From the NCBI GenBank assembly GCA_022592445.1, contig JABYQR010000007.1, forward strand, positions 1 to 64,000: a stretch of DNA of 64,000 nt, given 5' to 3'. Positions 56,201 through 64,000 of this stretch are shown here, piece by piece; the first letter of the stretch is position 1; each line of letters opens with the position of its first letter. This stretch comes from Cytidiella melzeri (taxonomy: Eukaryota; Basidiomycota; Agaricomycetes; Polyporales; Irpicaceae). The notes under the pieces are model-generated. The model was not told the DNA's origin and ran no database searches. It saw only the letters and a program-made list of their open reading frames with translations. Position numbers and translations under genes: made by a program.

Positions 56201-59200
56201 GAGACGAATGGTCAGGGGAGCATCCAAGGATGGTCTAGATGGCCAGGTCAACGGCTCCAGCAGGCGCATCCTGTACAAACATCCGGCTTCCATGGATTCT
56301 CTGCATTCGAGGTAAATCTTGATTTGCTCATCAGCCAGTCGTACACGAAGCTGAGCTGAGTCACATATGCAGGTCTGTCTCGCAATCGGTTTCGCTCTCG
56401 CAGGAGCTCTCCTCAGCCAGGTCGCGCAAAGCTTCTATATCCAGTCATAGCACGAGTAGCTCGGTCTCGCTATCCTCTCCACGCCCTAACCTCTCACTGA
56501 ATGTCAGCCCTAACGAGAGGTCGGTGCAAAGCCTGCAGCGAGAGATCATGCGGCTTCAGGAGGTTTTGAAGGAGCGAGAGTCTGAGATTACAGCTCTCGA
56601 ACAGTCGCTGGATGAGAGGGAGAAGTCGCGGAAACCCGCGCCGGCGTTGCATGCCTTGTCAAATGGCGATTCACATCCAGTAGAGAACGGCGAGTCGACC
56701 CCCGATTTGCATCTCTCCCCTAGGACCATGGGTCAGTTCCAAGAGCTTCGCCACACGTTGGATGGCATGCCCTCCCCTGCTGATCCTGACGAGTCTCTCT
56801 TGAGGCTTAATGAGTTGATGAGGTTTGTGGTGGTAGTGTCTGTTGCTATGCTAGCGGAGACTGAACAGGGTTGTTTTTTTTAGGTCTATGGCGCAGAAAG
56901 AGTCCTCTCATCGGGAGGCCATCGACAAACTCAACGGCGAACTCAATCAGGTTCGACGACAACACGATGAGCTTACTGTGTTGTCCAGAGACCAGGTAAG
57001 GGACTGTATGCTATGATCGCGCCAGAGTATGGCTAACATGAAGGTCGTGTCAGGCTCTCAATATGGCGAACGAGATTGAGGGTTTGCAGGCAAAGCGCGA
57101 GGAAGATCTTGCGAGATTGGAAGAACTTCAGCGCCGGGAGGCGGAGATCACCGAGTCGCTGAAGCGAGCTCGTGACGAACACGCAGCGTTCGTTGAGCAG
57201 CTCAAGGCCGACCACGAAGCAGCTATCCGGGCTAAAGAGGTGGAAGTTGATGCTCTGTTGGCCCGCTCGAAAGAAGACCATGCAGCTGCTATTCAGGCTA
57301 AGGAGGTGGAGGTTAACGCTCTGTTAGCCCGTTCAAAAGAGGACCATGATACTGCCTTCCATACACTCTGTGACCAGCTCGCGAATGCTTCGGCTCAGCT
57401 GGAGACTGCTCAACGGGAACACGAGGAAGCCTTCGGCAGCTTGAAAGCTGAGCACGCCGACGAGCTGAAGAGACGCAGCGAGGAGGTCGACAGATTGCTT
57501 GCCAGCGTTCGGTCTGAGCACGAGACGGAACTCCAAGCGGCTCTACAAAAGCACCAGGCGGAACTCAAGGAGGTTATCGAGTTGCGTCAGGCAGAGCATG
57601 ACGAGGAATTACGTCAGCGTAGTACGGAGCATACCGCTGCTGTCAGTCAGATACGCAAGGAATACGACGACGCTATCGCGAAACTCATCTCCGACCACCA
57701 AGAGTCAGCCAGGCACAAAGAGGAGGAATCATCTTCTACTCTGCAACGTACGGAAGAAGAGTATTACGAGGCATTGACGAAGCTGCGTCAGGCCCACGCA
57801 CAGGCGTTGGAGAAGCAAGCGACTGAGGCTGCTATCGCTATCGAAAGGCTCAAGGACGAGCAAGCTCAAGCCTTGCACATCGCCGAGATCGCGCGGGAAG
57901 GGTCTCTCACCCAGTCGCATTCTGCTCAAGAGATTGCTTTGAAGGACTTGCAGGAGGCCCATGCGGCAGCTATCGCAACCAAAGAGAGTAATTTTGCCGC
58001 CGACTTGCAGAAGACGAAGGATGAGCATGCGGCCACGTTGTCTGCTAAAGAGGAACAGCATCGCAGCAATGTCCAACGTCTGAAGGCGGACCACTCGGTT
58101 ACCTTGCACGCAAAGGAAGTTGCGCATAACGAGCAGGTGGAGAAGCTTGAGTCTGAGCATGCGCGTGCCTTGGCTGCTCGGGACGCTGCCTACCAGGAGG
58201 AGCTTAAGAGGCTTTCTGAGACGCATGCGGCTGAGTTGAAGAAACTTCGCGAAGAGACCGCAGCGCAGGTTGCTCAACTTGCCTCTGAACTGGAACGTAG
58301 CCGAGAAGAGCATTCTACCTCCGCCTCCACTATTCGCAAAGAGCTCGAGGAGTCGCTTCAGCGTACGAAGGAAGAACACGCAGCAGCTTTGGAAGAAGTT
58401 GGTCGAGGCCACGAAGAGAAGGTATCGCAGCTTCAAGCGGATCGTGACGCAGCACTTGCGGATGCTCAGACCCAGGCCGGCGAGGAGCGCAGAGCCCTTA
58501 CGCAATCACATGCTGAGGAGCTTGCTCGCTTGAAAGCAGATGCAGCAGCTTTGGAGGAAGCCAGGCGGGCTCACGAAGAGCAATTACATGCTAGTCATCA
58601 AGCAGCACTCGCGGATGCCCAAGCTCAGGTCAACGATGAGCGAAACTCCCTTGCCCAATCGCACACTGAGGAGCTAGCTCGTCTAAAGGCGGAGCATCAC
58701 ACGGCGATTGCTGCTATCCAGTCCGACCTCGTCGCCGCACAAGAACAACACAGGCAAGCTCTGGAGGAGTCTCGTGAACAGACGGAGCGTCTTGTTAACG
58801 AAGAGAAGACACGCCTGGCCGTATCGTTGGAAGATCTGAAGAACCAGCAGGCGGAAGAGGTATCCATGTTGCGTAAGGACGTTGATCTCCTCCAGGTGGA
58901 AAGGTCGCAACTGGCTTCTTCTCTACACGACTTGGAGGCTAAGCATGCTGAAGAGTTGATGTCTCTGCAAGAAGAGCGGGACTCTCTCGCCGAGGAAAAT
59001 ATGCGACTTGCAGCTAATCACACCGACTCTTCGTCGCGACAAGCAGCGGAGCTTGCGCTTTTGCAGCAGGAACACGAGATGGTGATCCAAGAACTCGAGT
59101 CTTACAAGTCATCTGCGGACGAGCATGTTGTCGCTCGCGAAGAAATTCGGCAGAAGTACGAAGCTGAGTTGCGCGAGAAGACGGATATCCTGGATTCATT

Positions 59201-60221
59201 ACAAGAAGACCTATCAGCTGTACATGCCGAACGAGATGCTCTCTTTGCCGAAGTTGCCGGCCTGCGCACAGAGCTCGATAACACTCGCAGCAAGACGTCG
59301 GAGCTGGTCAGTGAAGCATCGAAACGGCAGTCGCTCGTGGACGAACTTGAGAGGCATCGGTCCGTGCTCGCCGATCTGCAGGAGAACCTCCAGAAGACAA
59401 AAGACGAGATGGACACGCTGCAGAACGAGAAGAACATTCAGGATGCTATTCTTCGGGACTTGCAGGCACAACTCACCCGGAGCCCTTCGCCTGGCACATC
59501 CCGATTCGGTTCTGCGAGGCCAAACGGACTTCCTGCCGCCAAACTTCCACCACTTACTCCCTTGCCGAGCCCGCCATCCGCCATTCCGCCCACACTCAAG
59601 TCTATGCACGAGGCTCAGGCAAGCACAAGCTCTTCTGCCCCCATGTCGCCTACGTCTGCTCGAAGCGTTGACTTCCCCGACACCACATCAACACCTGCTA
59701 CCTCTGTCACCGGGTCAACGTTTGTGTCAGGTGCCCCTGATGCGAAGTTGACTGCCCAAATACAGGAGAAGACTAAACAGCTTGAGGAGCAGGAGGTTAT
59801 GATCAAGACGTTGAACAAGCAACTGTCGCACTGCGAGAGTGACTTGCAGGCACACATGGATATGGTGGCTACTCTGGAGACTTCGTTGGCCGATTCTGAG
59901 AAGAATTGTGAGTGACTCTGGTTCGTATATATTTGGGTCAGCGGCTCACATTCAATGACTACAGTGCGCAAAGCTCGTATGCAGGCAACTGAGATTGCTC
60001 GCGAACGCGACAACCTCAACACGCAACTGAGCGCACTGCGTCAAGAGCTTCACGATGCCAAGACTGAGATGGTGAATGTTCGCCAGTCAATAGTCGAGGA
60101 GAAGCAAAGTCTCGAGCATCGCCTTGATGAAGAGCGTCGACAGAAGGAACGTGCTAGGCAGCAACTTGACAGTCGTATGGACGAACTCCAACGACGCAAG
60201 TCGAAGTTTGCATGTCTTTGA
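53245..60221 (+). CDS. Large kinesin-4-like motor with long coiled-coil tail
   Basis: A plus-end-type N-terminal kinesin. Exon 1 ([15 protein letters not shown]) joins to [16 protein letters not shown]. The motor has the P-loop [15 protein letters not shown] (about 53661-53705), switch [12 protein letters not shown] and switch [14 protein letters not shown], then [18 protein letters not shown] and [17 protein letters not shown]. About 100 Pro/Ser/Gly-rich residues (54200-54508) are inserted before switch II. A neck and coiled coils follow, then a Ser-rich hinge ([15 protein letters not shown]) and a very long exon (57063-59915) of Glu/Ala/His-rich coiled coil with repeats. The last exon ends RRKSKFACL at 60221. 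The total is about 2000 residues. Kinesin-4 (KIF4/KIF21) is inferred from motor style and length; the motor itself is certain. Confidence 0.93.
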
Positions 60222-61129
60222 TTGGTCATTGGCTATGGTTTTGTCGCATTCTATCCTTCTTTTCGGATCATCCCTCAAAGTCGCTGGCCGTCTGGTTCGC
60301 GCGGAACGAATCATTCTCCTTTGCGCTGAGCGCGTCGACTCTCAAGATCAACTAGTTCGGCACGGTCCTCAACTCTTGTGTTCTTCCCCCTCTTCTTTGG
60401 GTTCCAACGGCCGGAAACACTGCAACTTTGTCTATCTAGTTCTTCTCCTGCCCGGGTACCTTATATTCCTTTGTCGTCATTGTGTTTCAAGCTTTCGGTT
60501 TGCTCTTGCATTCTATCTGCTACTAGTACCATTTTGTGTCATGCTGGAGATACCCCTCATCCTCGTCTTGGTTTCTCTCATCGTTATCTATTCTCTCCCC
60601 ATCGCGCGCAAACCGGTTCAAGCCACCCTCACTACGACGACACTCGTTTCCCCCGTGGTTACTATAACCGCGCCGTATGCCTCTCTCCTTCTCGATTTAA
60701 TTGCAGCACGTACTGTGTTTAGACCTTGTACGTGCGATGGAGTAAATATGCCTCATCATTATGTTTAAAATACACACATACCTCTGGTTGCATACTCTGA
60801 ATAACATCGTGGATTCTACAATGTTTGCCCTAAACAAATCTTGCTGGCAGCTGTGACTTGCTCTCTAAGTACTTTCAAGTTGAGTCGAGGTCATTGGATG
60901 CCTAATTAGAGTAAACATTTCTATCATTCACAGCTTGGAGACAAGTCTACGCGTAGAATAAATTGGGTGAGTTGACAGATATTTTGTCGGCTTACCGCCC
61001 AGCTGAGTCATTTTTCTTTCCACCCAAGACTCGAGCCTCTCAAATATATGACTCGCATTCCACGACACTCATTTTTTTCATGCACGTATCTCAAGCGGTG
61101 TACAAGCAACTACCAATACGGTCTTTATA
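60222..61129. other. Kinesin 3' flank
   Basis: A pyrimidine-rich 3' UTR-like stretch. A 214-codon hydrophobic frame (60124-60768) overlaps the kinesin end in another frame and has no start context or domain. Confidence 0.5.
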
Positions 61130-62224
61130 ATGTCAAACTTCCGCCTCCGTACGTTCTCCGAACCAGAACAGTATGCGCAGGCATGCATCGGGTTCGACGA
61201 CAGTTTCATGAACTTCCCTCTGGGTTCTTTGCTGGACAGCATGAGCCCAATAAACACTGTGGATGGCGGCGATCAGCTTCAAACGACGGTTGAACAGTCT
61301 TTGCGCATTTTACTCGCCGTGTATAAAGCTGAGCAACTCATGTGAGTATCTATGGATTCTCTGAAAGCTATATGAACAACACTGAAAGATGACCTTTTTA
61401 CTATCAGCGTTTGTCTACTCAGAATATCCGATGAATTCGCGTGGATGCTAGGTACACCTCGGGGTGTTGAAGAAGAGCTGTCCGCCAAAGACGTCGCCGC
61501 GGTGATCTCTCTGCTAGTCCCTGGCATCGCCGCCGCCGCAGGTACCAAAGGCTTCGACAAAGTCATCGGACCGCGGGCCCTCGTGAACTCCCTCATCGAC
61601 GGCTGGGTCTCATACGCGGCCGAGCACGGCCAAGCCGTCAAAGCCCTTGATCCGTTCTTCACCTCTAAGGTTTCCTATGCGACTCGAGCGTCCTTACCCC
61701 CGCCGTGCCCTGCGCTCTCTCATCTCAAGATCGAACAGCTCACTAAGCAAGAAGACGCAGAGGCGCTTGTATCTTTCATGCTCGACTTTCTCACTCATGG
61801 TCCTCAGAAACCCAACGAAGAGCAGGTACGGCGTCAGCTGCAAGTTGCCATGTACTTGAGTCACGTATGGATATGCAGAGTTGACGGCGAGCTTGCTGGG
61901 TACATTTCGGTGGGACGAGTGACTCCTCGCACGGTTGCTATCAGGAACGTATACGTTGCTCCATCGCACCGTCGGAAGGGCATTGCAGAGGCACTCACCA
62001 GGGCTGTGAGTCGGCTCTACCTCGGTGTAGAACCAGTAGGAATTGAAGGAGCCCCGCTGGACGGGCCAGCTGATGGGGTGAAAGACGAGGTTTGCTTGAA
62101 TGTCGCGGAGAAGGATGTGGAGAGGATATACACGCGCAGCGGATTTTTAATAGACCAGCAGGATCCTGCGACGGGAAAGCAAGGCTGGTTCCACTCGTCG
62201 TTCCGGGGAATTGAGTATCTATGA
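61130..62224 (+). CDS. GNAT N-acetyltransferase, copy 1
   Basis: GNAT enzymes move acetyl from acetyl-CoA to an amine. Two exons, 61130-61341 and 61408-62224, give 1029 nt, 342 aa. The N-terminal half (MSNFRLRTFSEPEQYAQACI, then WMLGTPRGVEEELSAKDV) is an all-helical substrate-side domain common in fungal GNATs. The C-terminal GNAT fold has VWICRVDGELAGYISVGRV and motif A, AIRNVYVAPSHRRKGIAEAL, with the acetyl-CoA pyrophosphate loop R-R-K-G-I-A. It ends SSFRGIEYL. The substrate is unknown. The next gene is a clear tandem duplicate. Confidence 0.85.
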
Positions 62225-62575
62225 CTGCGAATCTCAGCAGCTCAAAATTAGAGCACCTGCTACTAATGTTTCAGGGCGTACGTACACAGGTAATTCATTT
62301 CGATGATGACAATATAAACTGCTAGCAATTGGTGAGCTGTAATCAGAGGCGTACTAAAGATACATGTATCGTACAGTATGTTGCTGGGTTCCATATAGTA
62401 TCGTGGCTGAATTGATTGCCGCTACGGTACGCCACTACTAAGTTAGTGTGTCCGTTTGATGCCACAGTTGGCACTTGGTGGTACTACTAACTGGCCGTAC
62501 ATTGTGACACAACTTTGTCTCCTCATCTCTCTACCTCACTCGAGCCTGACCCAGTCCGCAACGACCACTGGCATA
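62225..62575. other. Spacer between the acetyltransferase copies
   Basis: Short spacer with no gene. It should hold the promoter of copy 2. Confidence 0.6.
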
Positions 62576-63656
62576 ATGTCCAACTTTCGGCTACACACGT
62601 TTCATAAACCGGAGGAGTATGTCGGCGCCTGCGCTGCGTCTGACGATAGTTTCATGAACTACCCGTTTGGCACTTTTCTAGACAGCCTACACCCAACGAG
62701 TGGCAGTGGTCACCTGTGTGAGCTACTAGACCCGCCTGCACTGGTCGTGTATGACGACAAGCAGCTCATGTGAGCAACCTCTGAATTTCATACCCACCAA
62801 CTTGAAGCGTAATACTAACAGATCTTGTCTTGTTCGAAAAAGCATTTCTATGACAAGAATGTCAGATCCAGCTCAGTGGGTACTAGGGATACCTCGAGGA
62901 GTCGAGGAAGAACTGTCGGCAGAGGAGGTCTCAGCTGTGATCTCCCTGCTGATCTCCGGTGTTGCGTCCGCTGCAGGTCTTAAAGGTTTCGACAAGGTCA
63001 TCGGGCCCTCAAGCCTTGTGGATGCTCTAGTCGAAGGTTGGGTAGCCTACGCGAACGAGCATGGCCAAGCCGTCAAAGCTTTCAATCCGTCCTCCCCGTC
63101 CAGAAGGTCTTACGCAACTCGAGCCTCGGTACCCCCTCCGTCCCCTGCGCCCTCTCATCTCAAGATAGAACGTCTCACTACGAACGAAGATGCAGAGGCT
63201 CTTTTGCCTCTCATGCTCGACTTCTTTATAGAAGGCTCTCAGCCGACTCTTGATGACGAGGAGTATGTACGGCGCCGCCTACGAGTCTTTCTCGAACTGG
63301 GCTCCATCTGGATATGCCGAATTGACGGCCAGCTCGTTGGGTACTCTGCCGTAGGACGAGTTACTCCTCGCACAGTCGCCATAAGAAACGTTTACGTCGC
63401 TCCTTCGCACCGCCGGAGAGGCATAGCTGAGGCGTTGACGAGGGCTGTGACCCGGTTCTACCTGGGTCTTGGATTCGAAGGAGCCCCGTCGGATGGGCCT
63501 GCAGAAGGAGCGAAAGACGAGATTTGCTTGAATGTTTCTCGAGAAGAAGTGGAGAGGATATACAAACGTGCTGGGTTTTTACTGGACCAGGCGGATCCGG
63601 ACACAGGAAAACCAGGCTGGTTCCGCTCGTCAGTCCGCTCGGTTCAATACACATAG
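62576..63656 (+). CDS. GNAT N-acetyltransferase, copy 2
   Basis: A paralog of the preceding gene, with two exons at 62576-62769 and 62822-63656. They also total 1029 nt and 342 aa, with the intron at the same codon (AT|, phase 2). Its start MSNFRLHTFHKPEEYVGACA and motif A AIRNVYVAPSHRRRGIAEAL match copy 1. The N-terminal exon end differs most (LCELLDPPALVVYDDKQL), where copy 1 has TVEQSLRILLAVYKAEQL. The pair probably arose by local duplication, and divergence of the N-terminal domain suggests different substrates. Confidence 0.85.
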
Positions 63657-64000
63657 GCTTATGCGTGCCACATGTTTTTATTACTCGTGGTATGCGGCTT
63701 AACGTGTTTGTAGCAGTGCTAGGAGCCAAAATATAGCCACATATGCATTGCTTTACTAGTAGAAAATCTTGGGTTAGCACAGTCGCCCAAGCGCAAATTT
63801 CACTCTGACTTTGCTACTTCCACTCACTAGCTGTGAGATTGGCAACGCCTCTTACGATTACTCCGTTAGCAGGCAATCACGGATGAGGCTAAAGCAGAGT
63901 AAGCACGAAAGCCAGTCAGTCCAGTGCTGAGGAGAACGACTGGACTTCGTGCCGGGAGAAGAATTGCGAACAGAATAAGAACTGCATCAAAATGTCTTTC
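63657..64000. other. Right edge, no gene seen
   Basis: 3' flank of the second acetyltransferase. No further gene begins within the window. Confidence 0.6.

Noticed and set aside
60124..60768. 214-codon hydrophobic frame
   Set aside because: Overlaps the end of the kinesin gene in another frame and lies in its 3' flank; no family features.

Overview
This window is nuclear DNA of a filamentous fungus, almost certainly a basidiomycete of the Agaricomycetes type. The genes are cut into many exons by introns of about 46-90 nt with GT...AG ends and CTRAY-like branch sites. They include a Clp1-like (clampless) protein, a cellular RNA-dependent RNA polymerase, a DASH subunit (DAD3) and large Ty3/gypsy chromoviruses, a combination typical of mushroom-forming fungi. 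There are no bacterial operons, Shine-Dalgarno sites or CRISPR arrays.

Region 1 (1-15.3 kb) is transposon-derived. A left-truncated, inverted Ty3/gypsy copy (1-2519, minus) lies head-to-head with a nearly full-length second copy (2520-8559, plus) that has two LTRs but carries in-frame stops, a frameshift and a gag-protease deletion. After it come a degenerate GC-rich pentanucleotide tract (about 9.4-9.9 kb), short tandem repeats, at least three LTR-like segments of other families (about 11.1-11.6, 12.05-12.56 and 12.8-13.4 kb), and a decayed Ty1/copia protease fragment (about 15.0-15.3 kb). No intact host gene was found here.

Region 2 (15.4-64 kb) is gene-dense. In order: PAN2 deadenylase (minus), a flavin-dependent monooxygenase (minus), splicing factor SPF45/RBM17 (minus), RAD18-type E3 ligase (plus), an F-box/leucine-rich protein (minus), an unrecognised six-exon 229-aa protein (plus), RdRP (minus), a YTHDF-type m6A reader (plus, divergent from the RdRP), a protein with a possible RNase H fold (plus), DAD3 (minus), a doubtful gene, Clp1-like (plus), a second F-box protein (minus), a mitochondrial-type short-chain dehydrogenase (minus), a very large kinesin-4-like motor (plus), and a tandem pair of GNAT acetyltransferases (plus).

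The genes do not form one pathway. Several act on RNA (PAN2, SPF45, RdRP, YTH and perhaps the RNase H-like protein), and two act in mitosis (DAD3, kinesin). The most unusual signals are in the transposon region: intron-like segments inside LTRs whose two splice sites lie in a direct repeat, a cluster of five perfect Gcn4/AP-1 sites in a putative LTR, heat-shock-element-like arrays in two LTR families, and a gag inverted repeat that could give dsRNA in a genome that also encodes an RdRP. All exon boundaries and functions are read by eye; none was checked against a database.
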